Part shown: in pieces, positions 31,417 to 39,935 of the stretch | Numbering within the stretch: position 1 is the first letter of the stretch | Layout: each line of letters starts with the position of its first letter | NCBI GenBank assembly: GCA_964416195.1 | Contig: CAYQDB010000008.1 | Span: forward strand, 62,001-126,000 | Source of the DNA: CAYQDB01 sp964416195 | Lineage (GTDB): Bacteria > Zixibacteria > MSB-5A5 > GN15 > FEB-12 | Direction of reading: 5' to 3' | DNA length: 64,000 nt | Notes under the pieces: generated by a model | Databases searched by the model: none | What the model was told of the DNA's origin: nothing | Seen by the model: only the letters and a program-made list of their open reading frames with translations | Program-made: the position numbers and the translations under genes

Positions 31417-33628
31417 ATCAAGCAAGTCGATTAGTGAGGTAATTCTGGCGACCAACCTGAATGAGCTGGCGCATACTTTTGTCCGTGAGCTGGCAATGGC
31501 CTGCCGCAAGGTGTCTATCTACGGCTCCGATCACCCTACGGGAGCGAAAGCGGTCGAGAAGCCCTTCTTTGTTCTGGACAACATCTTCCGGTTAAGAAAC
31601 CACGCCAACCTCAATCTGGATGGGGGCATTCTGTACGCTCTCAACATTCGGCTTAAGCAGAGCCTTTTCACCGATGAAATAGTCAGGTATATGCAGGTTC
31701 TCGAGACGGGAGCAGTGCTGTTCGACCGGCGTGTCACGATGCAGGAATTAGCCGCATTTATCGGCCGGTTGGTCCAAAGGGTCGATCTATCCGACCATCG
31801 GAATCTCTTAAGTAACTATCTGGAGGAAAACAACATCACGGCTATCGAGGTCGATTCTGAGAGGGCTTTCAAGCTTTTTGAATCTCAAAAGAAGTACCGT
31901 GGGGATGCCTGTGGCGATTTCAGTGTGGGGAGTCTTGCCCTGCAGCAACTGGGCGACAAGCTGGAGGCGCTGGCTGATGTCAACCGCCGGGGGCAGGAGG
32001 CGCTGGATGATCAAGGCATAGATTTCACTCTCGACATCATCAACTACCTGCTTCCGGAGAAATTTGCCGCTCTTTCTGCAGAAGTCATTGTCGAAACGTT
32101 AACAGACCTCGCAAACCAGATGCACACATTGCAGGACAATAATCAAAAGAGAACTACCCTTCTGGATTCCTACAAGTCACTTTACAGCCTTATAGACTAC
32201 CATCCGCGGCGAGATCACGTCATTTCGGAACTGGAACAATATCTCAGTTCAAATAAACTGCCTGCTGAAGTTGCACAGGAGCTCAGCACTCCAGTGGGGG
32301 CCATACGGGTGGCTTCAAGTGAACGCATAGACAACCTGCTGCAGCAGCTCTTCCTCCCTGGCAATGAGGGATATGATGTTGAAGAGTATCGCCATGCCTT
32401 TCGACGTCTGTTGAAAACCGGGCAGCGGGCAAAGGCTACAGAGGTCGTGCTTAATTTGATAGGATTGCTTGCCGGTCCCGATGGAACCGCTCGTCAACGA
32501 GCCCTGGAACTTCTGGAATGTTCAATTACATCGCTCGATCTCGTTGCTGACGTCGACGTGGCGGTGGCTGCTGTTGATCGGGTAATAGCCGACCTTGCCA
32601 AGAAAAGGGAGACCTACGAATACTCAGAAGTTATCTGGTGCCTGCTGGGGAGGTGTCTGGAGACACGCCGATTCGACCTCATGGCGAAGCTGACGAGCGC
32701 TATGGCTCAGCGGCGTCAGTCTGATGGCAACGTAACCCTTTACGACTCGATGGCCGTAAAGAAGGCATTTGAGAGCCTTAACCAGCGTAGGGTTATCGAG
32801 ATACTTATCGATAACATGATCAAAGGGGATCATGAGACATCCCGCTACGTCCGTGAAATCCTTATCTCTACGGGTTCGGAAGAGGTAGCTGCGGCGCTGT
32901 CGTGTATAATATCGCATCCTATCAGGCAGGTTCGGCAGCAGTCATTAAAGGTGCTGGCGGAGCTTGGAAAGGCATCGGTGAAGGTCTTCTCGCGGATTTT
33001 GATGGACGACACCATGTTCGAACGGGAAAGCGGTCGGTATGAACTGCCTGACGGCAAGTGGTATATGGTACGGAATTCGATCTTTGTGCTCGGGTTACTG
33101 GGTGACGAAGAAGGCATAACCTTACTCAGGTTGCGAATGGGTGACAGCGATATCAGGGTAAGACGCGAGATTGTCACCGCCCTGGAAAAGATTGGCGGAG
33201 AAGAAGCCTGCGACCTGCTTATTCTGATGGCCGACGACCCCATCAAGGAGATACGGGAGAGCGCCGTGATCGCTGTTGGTCTTATCGGCACTCCAGAGAT
33301 GGTCCCACAGTTGCTTGATCTGGCCCGGAGAAACCCCTTGGTTGCGGTGCGCGCTCTGAGCGCCTTGGGAAAGATTGGTGGTGAGGAAGCAAGATCGTTC
33401 CTGGCCAGGCTCATGGAAGATGACAAGGAACTGTCTGGACTGGCATCCGATAAGGTATCAAAAGAGGACCTGAGGCTGACAGCCATAAGGTCTCTTGCGA
33501 ATATCGGCGATGATAAATCAATTGCTACTATAAAGGATTACAGGGATAACCTCTCTGCAGCACAGAAAATCTTTTTCAAGAATTCCCCTATCAATAGGGC
33601 GATAGCCGAAATACTCTCAAGGCATTAA
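31409..33628 (+). CDS. HEAT-repeat protein of unknown function
   Basis: About 739 aa with no signal peptide. The N-terminal region (about 1-120) has LNELAHTFVRELAMACRKVSIYGSDHPTGAKAV, a pattern I have seen in HEAT-repeat and PilZ/HD-domain bacterial proteins. The centre is helical. The C-terminal third has repeats of the HEAT/PBS-lyase type (VRREIVTALEKIGGEEACDLLI, IRESAVIAVGLIGTPEMVPQLL, VRALSALGKIGGEEARSFLA, LRLTAIRSLANIGDDKSIATI). Such proteins are scaffolds. I chose ATG 31409, which overlaps the stop of the BamB-like gene by 8 bases and has GGCGGA before it; the open frame reaches further upstream. It is the last gene of a run that starts with uppP at 23823. Confidence 0.8.
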   Translation: MSRSSKSISEVILATNLNELAHTFVRELAMACRKVSIYGSDHPTGAKAVEKPFFVLDNIFRLRNHANLNLDGGILYALNIRLKQSLFTDEIVRYMQVLETGAVLFDRRVTMQELAAFIGRLVQRVDLSDHRNLLSNYLEENNITAIEVDSERAFKLFESQKKYRGDACGDFSVGSLALQQLGDKLEALADVNRRGQEALDDQGIDFTLDIINYLLPEKFAALSAEVIVETLTDLANQMHTLQDNNQKRTTLLDSYKSLYSLIDYHPRRDHVISELEQYLSSNKLPAEVAQELSTPVGAIRVASSERIDNLLQQLFLPGNEGYDVEEYRHAFRRLLKTGQRAKATEVVLNLIGLLAGPDGTARQRALELLECSITSLDLVADVDVAVAAVDRVIADLAKKRETYEYSEVIWCLLGRCLETRRFDLMAKLTSAMAQRRQSDGNVTLYDSMAVKKAFESLNQRRVIEILIDNMIKGDHETSRYVREILISTGSEEVAAALSCIISHPIRQVRQQSLKVLAELGKASVKVFSRILMDDTMFERESGRYELPDGKWYMVRNSIFVLGLLGDEEGITLLRLRMGDSDIRVRREIVTALEKIGGEEACDLLILMADDPIKEIRESAVIAVGLIGTPEMVPQLLDLARRNPLVAVRALSALGKIGGEEARSFLARLMEDDKELSGLASDKVSKEDLRLTAIRSLANIGDDKSIATIKDYRDNLSAAQKIFFKNSPINRAIAEILSRH

Positions 33629-33788
33629 CAGCATTAACACAGTCTTGCTGTCGTTGTGGCAGTATCCAGCCAAAACGGCGCGGCCTTCATGTCATTTTAT
33701 GCACGCCAGCATGCCATAATGGCACCCAATCTTTTGATATCAATCGATACACTTTGTTATCGTGTTGTATAGCAGCAAGATAGTGGAT

Positions 33789-33805
33789 TTGGCACACGGT
33801 TTGAT
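33789..33805 (+). promoter_or_regulatory. Sigma-54-like element upstream of hsp20 (weak)
   Basis: TTGGCACACGGTTTGAT fits the -24/-12 pattern (GG then 10 bases then G-x) except that the key C of the -12 GC is an A. It lies about 55 bases before the hsp20 start. A sigma-54 activator is encoded in the window, but the mismatch makes this a low-confidence call. Confidence 0.25.
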
Positions 33806-33857
33806 TAACAATTGGCCAGAATGTGGACAGAAAACAAAAAAACCAGGAGGTAACAAA

Positions 33858-34289
33858 ATGACGTACTTAGTGCCAACTACAAATCGGATCGCTCGGGAGT
33901 TTGACAGTCTTTTCAACGGCTTTTTCAATTTCCCGAGTATCAGGACTGAGATGTCCTGCGACTTCATGCCTCGAGTAAATGTCAAGGAGACCAAAGATGA
34001 TCTCACCTTGACGTTTGAGCTGCCCGGTATGGAAAAGAAGGACGTTAAGGTAATGGTGAAGGACGATGTCCTGACAGTATCCGGGGAACGTAATTTCAAG
34101 TCCGAGGAAAAGGATGACGGGTATATCCGCACCGAAATCAGCAGCGGTTCCTTCTCCCGCTCGTTTACGCTTCCCGACACTGTCGACAGCGAGAAGATCT
34201 CGGCTGACTACAAGAATGGCATGCTTGAGGTCAAGCTGGTCAAGAAAGAAGAGGTCAAGCCCAAAGAGATCGAAGTCAGTGTCAGCTAA
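33858..34289 (+). CDS. Small heat shock protein (Hsp20 / alpha-crystallin family)
   Basis: An ATP-independent holdase that keeps unfolding proteins soluble. 143 aa from ATG 33858, which has AGGAGG 7 bases upstream; the frame extends upstream without family similarity. The alpha-crystallin domain runs from about 37 to 130: PRVNVKETKDDLTLTFELPGMEKKDVKVMVKDDVLTVSGER, then RSFTLPDTVDSEKISADYKNGMLEVKLVKKE. The C-terminal IEVSV resembles the I-x-I/V tail motif that drives oligomerisation. It leads the chaperone group with dnaK and a J-protein; a terminator and a possible internal promoter separate it from dnaK. Confidence 0.95.
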   Translation: MTYLVPTTNRIAREFDSLFNGFFNFPSIRTEMSCDFMPRVNVKETKDDLTLTFELPGMEKKDVKVMVKDDVLTVSGERNFKSEEKDDGYIRTEISSGSFSRSFTLPDTVDSEKISADYKNGMLEVKLVKKEEVKPKEIEVSVS

Positions 34290-34308
34290 GCTTCGGTTAA
34301 TCTGGCGC

Positions 34309-34337
34309 TTGTCAGTGTCAAGGGCGGTATGTAAAAG
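34309..34337 (+). promoter_or_regulatory. Candidate dnaK promoter overlapping the hsp20 terminator
   Basis: TTGTCA at 34309-34314 and TAAAAG at 34332-34337 with a 17-base spacer (5/6 and 4/6 to consensus). The start would be near 34344, inside the 5' arm of the terminator at 34336-34362. Transcripts from here could not form that stem. Confidence 0.45.
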
Positions 34338-34362
34338 CCGGTCGGAACCGATCGGCTTTTTT
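34336..34362 (+). terminator. Rho-independent terminator after hsp20
   Basis: AGCCGGTCGG pairs with CCGATCGGCT (one wobble) with a 2-base loop, then T6. It ends 27-30 bases before dnaK. Confidence 0.9.
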
Positions 34363-34391
34363 ATCAACAACCAAAGATAAGAGGTGAAATG

Positions 34392-36287
34392 ATGAGCAAG
34401 ATAATAGGCATAGACTTGGGAACAACTAACAGCGTAGTTGCTGTTATCGAGGGCAACGAACCAACGGTGATCACCAATTCTGAGGGAGGGCGTACGACAC
34501 CTTCGGTCGTTGCTATCGATAAAAACGGTGAGCGGCTGGTCGGCACTGTGGCCAAACGTCAGGCCGTGACCAACCCGCTGAATACAGTTTTCTCTGTCAA
34601 GCGGCTGATGGGTAGAATCTTTGATGAGGTCAAGCAGGAAATCAAGAACTTCCCTTATAAGGTAACAGCCAGCAGTAAAGGTGAGCCGGTCATTGAGATG
34701 GGTGGCACGAAGCACCATCCTCAACAGATCTCAGCGATGGTACTGGGTAAAATGAAAAAGACGGCTGAGGAATACCTCGGTCATTCCGTGAAGGAGGCGG
34801 TCATTACTGTTCCAGCCTATTTCAACGACCGCCAGCGCCAGGCAACCAAGGATGCCGGGAAAATCGCCGGGTTGGATGTCAAGCGCATCATCAACGAGCC
34901 GACTGCTGCGGCGCTTGCCTATGGCCTTGACAAGAAAAAGGTTGGCAAGATCGCCGTGTACGATCTTGGCGGTGGGACGTTCGATATCTCGATTCTCGAG
35001 CTGAACGAAGGCGTTTTCGAAGTCCTGTCCACGAACGGCGACACCCATCTCGGTGGCGACGATTTCGACAAGCGGATTATCGACTGGCTTGTAGACGAGT
35101 TCAGAAAGTCAGACGGTATCGACGTGTCAAACGACCCGATGGCGCTCCAGCGTTTGAAAGAGGCGGCGGAAAAGGCTAAGATGGAACTGAGCTCAACAAT
35201 GCAAACGACTGTTAACTTGCCATTCGTCACTGCTGATAGCTCCGGTCCCAAGCACCTCAACCTGACCCTTACCCGGGCCAAGTTCGAGCAGCTTGTGGAT
35301 GATCTCTTACAACGCTCGATGAAGCCGGTGGAGATGGCCCTCAAGGATGCAGGCTTGAAGATCAACCAGATCGATGACGTTATCTTAGTGGGCGGGATGA
35401 CCCGCGTGCCAAAGGTGCGGGAGCTTGTGAAGTGTTTCTTCGGACGGGAGGCCAACCAATCGGTGAATCCGGATGAGGTCGTGGCGCTGGGGGCTGCCAT
35501 TCAGGGGGGCGTACTGGCTGGTGATGTTGACGATGTCCTCTTGCTCGATGTTACCCCATTGTCGCTCGGTATTGAGACGTTGGGCAGTGTCACAACGAAG
35601 CTCATCGAACGCAACACGACAATTCCGACCAAGAAATCGCAGACATTCTCAACAGCGTCCGATAACCAGATGCAGGTGGATATCCATGTTCTTCAGGGTG
35701 AGCGGGAGATGGCGATTGACAACAAGACAATCGGCCGGTTTATTCTCGACGGGATACCTCCGGCGCCGCGTGGTATACCACAGATTGAAGTGACCTTTGA
35801 TATTGATGCCAACGGTATCTTGAATGTAGCGGCCAAGGATATGGCTACGGGTAAATCACAGAATATCAGGATTGAGGCTTCCTCCGGTCTTTCCCGGCAG
35901 GAAATCGAGAAGATGGTCAACGATGCCAAAGCCCACGAAGCCGAAGACAAGGAAAAGAAACGTGCGGTTGAGGTACACAACCAGGCCGATGCGGCAGTCT
36001 TCCAGAGTGAGAAGCAGCTCAAGGAGTTTGGGGACAGACTAAGTCTGGATAATAAATCGAAGATCGAGACAGCGATTAGTCGTGTTAAAGAAGCATTGAA
36101 ATCGGATAACTCCGAAGAGATTACCTCGGCGACCGAGGCGCTTAATCAGCTCTGGCAGCAGGCGTCGACTGAGATGTACCAGCAGGCTTCGCAGGCCAGC
36201 TCTACCCAGTCGGCGTCCGGCAACGGAAGCACGGATTCCACAAGTAGTGGTGACGCCGTTGATGCTGAGTTTAATGAGGTGAAGTAG
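34392..36287 (+). CDS. dnaK: Chaperone protein DnaK (Hsp70)
   Basis: The ATP-driven folding chaperone. Signatures: IGIDLGTTNS at the N terminus, VITVPAYFNDRQRQATKDAG, INEPTAAALAYGLD, VYDLGGGTFDIS, VILVGGMTRVPKV, and the substrate-binding domain VTPLSLGIETLG with the IERNTTIPTKKSQTFSTASDNQ loop. The C terminus is Ser/Thr/Gln-rich, ending in DAEFNEVK in place of the usual EEVxD-like end. At 631 aa the length is normal. ATG ATG at 34389 and 34392: the second is better placed after GAGGTG. No grpE is nearby. Its TAG stop lies inside a dispersed repeat (36284-36392). Expression may come from 34309. Confidence 0.98.
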   Translation: MSKIIGIDLGTTNSVVAVIEGNEPTVITNSEGGRTTPSVVAIDKNGERLVGTVAKRQAVTNPLNTVFSVKRLMGRIFDEVKQEIKNFPYKVTASSKGEPVIEMGGTKHHPQQISAMVLGKMKKTAEEYLGHSVKEAVITVPAYFNDRQRQATKDAGKIAGLDVKRIINEPTAAALAYGLDKKKVGKIAVYDLGGGTFDISILELNEGVFEVLSTNGDTHLGGDDFDKRIIDWLVDEFRKSDGIDVSNDPMALQRLKEAAEKAKMELSSTMQTTVNLPFVTADSSGPKHLNLTLTRAKFEQLVDDLLQRSMKPVEMALKDAGLKINQIDDVILVGGMTRVPKVRELVKCFFGREANQSVNPDEVVALGAAIQGGVLAGDVDDVLLLDVTPLSLGIETLGSVTTKLIERNTTIPTKKSQTFSTASDNQMQVDIHVLQGEREMAIDNKTIGRFILDGIPPAPRGIPQIEVTFDIDANGILNVAAKDMATGKSQNIRIEASSGLSRQEIEKMVNDAKAHEAEDKEKKRAVEVHNQADAAVFQSEKQLKEFGDRLSLDNKSKIETAISRVKEALKSDNSEEITSATEALNQLWQQASTEMYQQASQASSTQSASGNGSTDSTSSGDAVDAEFNEVK

Positions 36288-36392
36288 ATCGGGTTCCGAG
36301 CGGAGCGAAGCATAGTGAGAAACCCGACAGTCACCCAGGAATGGCATTGTCGGGTTTCTTGTCACCTTCGGCGCCTGCGGAACCCGACCTAC
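36284..36392. repeat. Nested palindromic repeat supplying the dnaK stop codon
   Basis: Outer arms GTAGATCGGGTTCCG (36284-36298) and CGGAACCCGACCTAC (36378-36392) enclose an inner 10-bp perfect stem, AAACCCGACA (36321-36330) with TGTCGGGTTT (36349-36358), then CTT. The TAG of dnaK is bases 2-4 of the repeat. Close relatives lie at 38612-38699 and 54204-54311, and part copies at 18638, 21411 and 27411. The inner stem may also act as a weak terminator. Confidence 0.85.
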
Positions 36393-36416
36393 TGAGAGGC
36401 ACGGGGTGATATGTAA

Positions 36417-37364
36417 ATGGGCAAAAACTACTACGACATACTGGGCGTAAGCGAAAGCGCCTCTCCTGAAGAGATCAAAAAGGCCTTTCGTACCCTGGCC
36501 AAGAAGTATCACCCCGACCGCAATCCGGGAGACAAAGCCGCCGAGGCCAAGTTCAAAGAGATTTCCGAGGCGCATGAGACGCTCTCCAACTCTAAGAAGA
36601 AGGCAGAGTATGACACCATGCGCAAGTACGGCGCCTTTACGGGGGCCGGCGCCCGGCCAGGCGGGGCTGGTTTTGGCAGAGCTGACTTTGACTTCTCTGA
36701 TCTGTTCCGCCAAGGTGCCGGTGGGCGCGGCGGCTTTCAGACCTTCCGATTCAGTTCCTCGGGGATCGATGGCCTAGAGGACATCATCTCATCGTTTTTT
36801 GGCGGCGGTGACCAGTTTGCCGGTGCGCGCACAAGGCGGCGACCGAGGGTACAAAAGGGCGCTGACTTGACAGCTAATCTTTCAATCTCGTTCATGGAAG
36901 CTGTTAATGGAACGAAGCGTACAATCGTTATCGGTCAGACCGGCAAGAAACTGGCGGTGCGCATCCCCAAGGGGATCGAGGACGGGGGCAAGATTCGTTT
37001 GGCCGGTCAGGGCATGCCGGGGCCGATGGGGCAGCATGGCGGTAATAATGGTGACTTGATTATAACGGTGCATGTTATGCAGGATAAACAATTCAGAAGA
37101 GAAGGCAACGACATTCACACCAGCGTGACGCTCTCATTCAAAGAGGCCATCTTAGGCTGTAAAGTGAATGTCAAGACGCTGACCAAGATGGTGGCGCTCA
37201 CCGTCCCGCCCGGCACGCAGCCGGGGATGAAGATGCGTCTGAAAGGTCAGGGCCTGGCTGTCGGCAGATCCCAGGGCGACCTGTACGTCGAGATCAAGAT
37301 CGAGATACCCAAGACGCTGACAGAGGAGCAGAGGAAGATGTTGGAGGGGTGGGGGGATGAGTGA
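36417..37364 (+). CDS. DnaJ-family chaperone of CbpA type (no zinc finger)
   Basis: A co-chaperone that stimulates DnaK ATPase. J-domain at 1-70 with the HPD motif (KKYHPDRNPGD), a Gly/Phe-rich linker (about 75-140), and two C-terminal substrate-binding beta domains (GADLTANLSISFMEAVNGTKR and EGNDIHTSVTLSFKEAILGCKV). The four CxxCxGxG repeats of full DnaJ are absent, making this a CbpA/type II J-protein; no classical dnaJ or grpE is seen in the window. Length is 315 aa. The ATG has GGGGTGA upstream. Its stop overlaps the start of the HEPN gene (ATGAGTGA), the strongest sign that the two are one unit. Confidence 0.95.
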   Translation: MGKNYYDILGVSESASPEEIKKAFRTLAKKYHPDRNPGDKAAEAKFKEISEAHETLSNSKKKAEYDTMRKYGAFTGAGARPGGAGFGRADFDFSDLFRQGAGGRGGFQTFRFSSSGIDGLEDIISSFFGGGDQFAGARTRRRPRVQKGADLTANLSISFMEAVNGTKRTIVIGQTGKKLAVRIPKGIEDGGKIRLAGQGMPGPMGQHGGNNGDLIITVHVMQDKQFRREGNDIHTSVTLSFKEAILGCKVNVKTLTKMVALTVPPGTQPGMKMRLKGQGLAVGRSQGDLYVEIKIEIPKTLTEEQRKMLEGWGDE

Positions 37365-38151
37365 TAGAGTAAAACCAAGAGAGTCGCAAATAAAGGGTGT
37401 CAATCTACCCAGCTTTGCTGAGGACAGATTTGCGTCCAGCAGCGACAAAGAGATTAGCAATCTAATTATGGCCAATTCCGTTTGCTCTCTGCGGAAGGGG
37501 TTGGATGAGTACCTGAGGGAAACGAAAGATAACTCCAACTACAAGTACGCCATCATTCATGTGGCACAGAGCATTGAACTCCTTCTCAAAAGCAAGATTG
37601 CAGAGCACGATAAGGGTTTGATCAGAACATCGAAGGCGAGAAGCAGGAGACTAAAGACGATTGGGTTGAAGAATTCGTTACAGATTCTTGGCGACAAACT
37701 CAAGGTTGAAATTGCTCCAAATGATGTTGAAGCCCTTAAGGATTGTCGATGTTTTCGCAATGAGATTGAACACTTCGCATTTCTCGGTAATAAAGATGTT
37801 TTTGACCAGCTACTGAGCTACTTGGTAAGCTTCTATTGGGCATTTCTACTAGAGAACATGCCAAAAGTTGTATTTCGATCTTTGCTCTGCAAATCCCAGT
37901 TCGATTTGGCCCTTAAATTCGAAAGCATCTGGCAGAAAGCCTATATCGCGGGAAAGGAAAGGCTCCAGAAGGTCTTTGATGAATGTGCTCCAGGAGAAAG
38001 ACTAATATCTATTGGATTCTGTGAATCGTGCGACTGCGACACACTTCTGATTGACGAAGACCGACACGCCTGTAAATGCTATATGTGCGGCGTCGAGCCA
38101 AAAGACTTGCCAGCGTATCTCCGCCATCCAGGGGATTCCAACGAGCAATGA
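37357..38151 (+). CDS. HEPN-domain protein with C-terminal zinc ribbon
   Basis: 264 aa, start ATG 37357, overlapping the J-protein stop by 8 bases. The helical N-terminal two-thirds has a HEPN-like core: YKYAIIHVAQSIELLLKSKI (about 63-81) and the R-x4-H motif Arg134-Asn-Glu-Ile-Glu-His139. The last part has six cysteines, Cys222-x2-Cys225, Cys227, Cys239, Cys241-x2-Cys244, which fits a zinc ribbon. I do not know a named family. R-x4-H suggests RNase activity, as in HEPN toxins, but no antitoxin partner is visible. In base use this gene looks more AT-rich than its upstream neighbours, which hints at later arrival; this is a visual impression only. Confidence 0.72.
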   Translation: MSDRVKPRESQIKGVNLPSFAEDRFASSSDKEISNLIMANSVCSLRKGLDEYLRETKDNSNYKYAIIHVAQSIELLLKSKIAEHDKGLIRTSKARSRRLKTIGLKNSLQILGDKLKVEIAPNDVEALKDCRCFRNEIEHFAFLGNKDVFDQLLSYLVSFYWAFLLENMPKVVFRSLLCKSQFDLALKFESIWQKAYIAGKERLQKVFDECAPGERLISIGFCESCDCDTLLIDEDRHACKCYMCGVEPKDLPAYLRHPGDSNEQ

Positions 38152-38872
38152 ACAAGTGACGATTGAGAGGAAGTGATCATAGATGCATTATGTGCGCGGC
38201 GGATGTCGCCGTCCCTCGCGTCAAGTGGGAGCACCCTTCGACAAGCTCAGGACAAGCGAGGACGTACGCATACCACAGAGTGATTTTTCCCCTCTGGAGA
38301 GGGGTGCCCGAAGGGCGGGGTGTGTATTCTATGCGCCGTAACACACCCCTAAATCCCCTCTCGAGAGGGGACTTCGAAACAAGAAAAAGAAAACGAAAGG
38401 ATGTGATCATAGGACATAGGGCAGGAGTCCCCGACTCCTACCACAAAATAGGCAGGTCTCAGGGAGACCTGCCCTACAGGGGAGAGAGACGCCAATACCT
38501 GACACAACAAGAAACGATAATTTTTCCACGTAGGGCGCAGCTATGTGTCGCGCTAATAAGGGTGGCGTTGCCATCGGCGGAGACAAGCCCCGCCGCTACG
38601 CGACATAAGAAGTAGGTCAGGTTTCAAGCGGGGCAAAGCGAAGTGAAAAACCCGACACAAACCAACAAAGATGTCGGGTTCCAAAGGAATCCGACCTACG
38701 TTTTTTTGAGGTATGATAGGGCAGATGTGGACATCTGCCGTCCATAAAGACTATTTCCTGTCAGGACTTGTTTTTGTCGGCTGACCACCGTATTTTCCTG
38801 TCTGTTGCCGTGTGATTTGTATCTACGGTTCAAGGTAGCATGTAACAGTAACTCAGATACAAGAGGTTTACT
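38152..38872. repeat. Repeat island: at least six palindromic elements in 720 bases
   Basis: No gene seen. In order: 38233-38262 (cccttcgacaagctcaggaca type), 38286-38375 (cccctctggagagggg ... cccctctcgagagggg, an inverted pair), 38419-38440 (gcaggagtc-ccc-gactcctac), 38450-38477 (ggcaggtctc ... gagacctgcc), 38576-38605 (ggcggagacaagccccgccgctacgcg), 38612-38699 (CCCGACCTAC family) and 38719-38739 (ggcagatg ... catctgcc). Open frames here are spurious products of these repeats. Confidence 0.8.
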
Positions 38873-39922
38873 ATGGCAGGAATTGTTGGTTATGGAGCGC
38901 ATCTTCCCAGACACCGTATCAAAGTCGAGGAAATCGCCAAGGTGTGGGGAGCGGATGCGCCCAGTTACAAAAAGGGCCTGATGCTGCGAGAGAAGTCCGT
39001 CCCTCCGCCTGACATGGACACTATTACTCTGTCAGTTGAGGCAGCCAAGAATGCGCTGAAGCGGGCGGGGAATGTCGAACCAGCAGACATAGGCGCTATC
39101 TACATCGGTTCCGAGTCACATCCGTACGCAGTAAAGCCCTCCGGTACGACTGTTGCCGAGGCGATTGGGGCCACGCCGGATATTCACTGTGCAGATTTTG
39201 AGTTTGCGTGCAAAGCTGGTTCTGAGGCTATGTTCGTAGCGCTGAGCCATATTGACTCCGGTGCCATGCCGTATGCGCTGGCTATCGCTGCGGATACGTC
39301 GCAGGGAGCGCCTTCCGATGCACTGGAGTTTTCGGCGGCGGCCGGCGCGGCGGCGTTTATCATGGGTAAAAAAAACCTGATCGCTGAGTGTCTTTTTACT
39401 CATTCGTACATGACTGATATGCCCGATTTCTGGCGGCGGGAACACCAGTTTTATCCACAGCATGGAGGGCGGTTCACCGGCGAGGAAGCATATTTCGCTC
39501 ATACCAAAGGAGCAACGAACGCTATCCTGAAGAAGTCCGGTATGGCCCCGAAGGATTTCACATATGCCGTTTTTCACCAGCCCAACGGAAAGTTCCCCCA
39601 GCGGGTGGCGTTTGAGCTTGGCTTCACGCAGGAACAAATTGATCCGGGATGGCTGGCGCCTACATTGGGTAACACCTATTCCGGCGCTTCACCAATCGGA
39701 CTTACGGCTACACTCGACGTCGCTCAGCCGGGTGATCTGATTATGATGTGTTCCTACGGCTCCGGTGCTGGTTCTGATGCTTTCGTCTGGAGAGTCACCG
39801 AGCGGATTAATGAGGTGCGCGACAAGGCCGTGCGTACGAGGAAACTTCTGGAAAAAAACCTGATTTATGTCGACTACGGGACCTACGCCAAGTTCCGGCG
39901 TAAAATCCGCAAGAACGATTAG
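38873..39922 (+). CDS. Hydroxymethylglutaryl-CoA synthase, archaeal type
   Basis: Condenses acetyl-CoA with acetoacetyl-CoA to HMG-CoA, the committed step toward mevalonate. The 349-aa protein is of the shorter archaeal/HMGCS type. Catalytic residues: Cys113 in DFEFACKAGSEA, Glu81 in GSESHPYAVKP, and His235 in VFHQPNGKFPQ. It starts the trio with a thiolase and a DUF35 protein, the order known in archaea, where the three proteins form one complex that channels the unstable acetoacetyl-CoA. The gap to the thiolase gene is 13 bases and includes AGGAGG. A bacterium with this set would use mevalonate for isoprenoids; no other mevalonate gene is in the window. Confidence 0.93.
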   Translation: MAGIVGYGAHLPRHRIKVEEIAKVWGADAPSYKKGLMLREKSVPPPDMDTITLSVEAAKNALKRAGNVEPADIGAIYIGSESHPYAVKPSGTTVAEAIGATPDIHCADFEFACKAGSEAMFVALSHIDSGAMPYALAIAADTSQGAPSDALEFSAAAGAAAFIMGKKNLIAECLFTHSYMTDMPDFWRREHQFYPQHGGRFTGEEAYFAHTKGATNAILKKSGMAPKDFTYAVFHQPNGKFPQRVAFELGFTQEQIDPGWLAPTLGNTYSGASPIGLTATLDVAQPGDLIMMCSYGSGAGSDAFVWRVTERINEVRDKAVRTRKLLEKNLIYVDYGTYAKFRRKIRKND

Positions 39923-39935
39923 GAGGTAGACTGCA

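Noticed and set aside
38163..38615. 150-codon open frame in the repeat island
   Set aside because: It consists of repeat translations (STSSGQA, NPLSRGDF types) and has no domain or signal.
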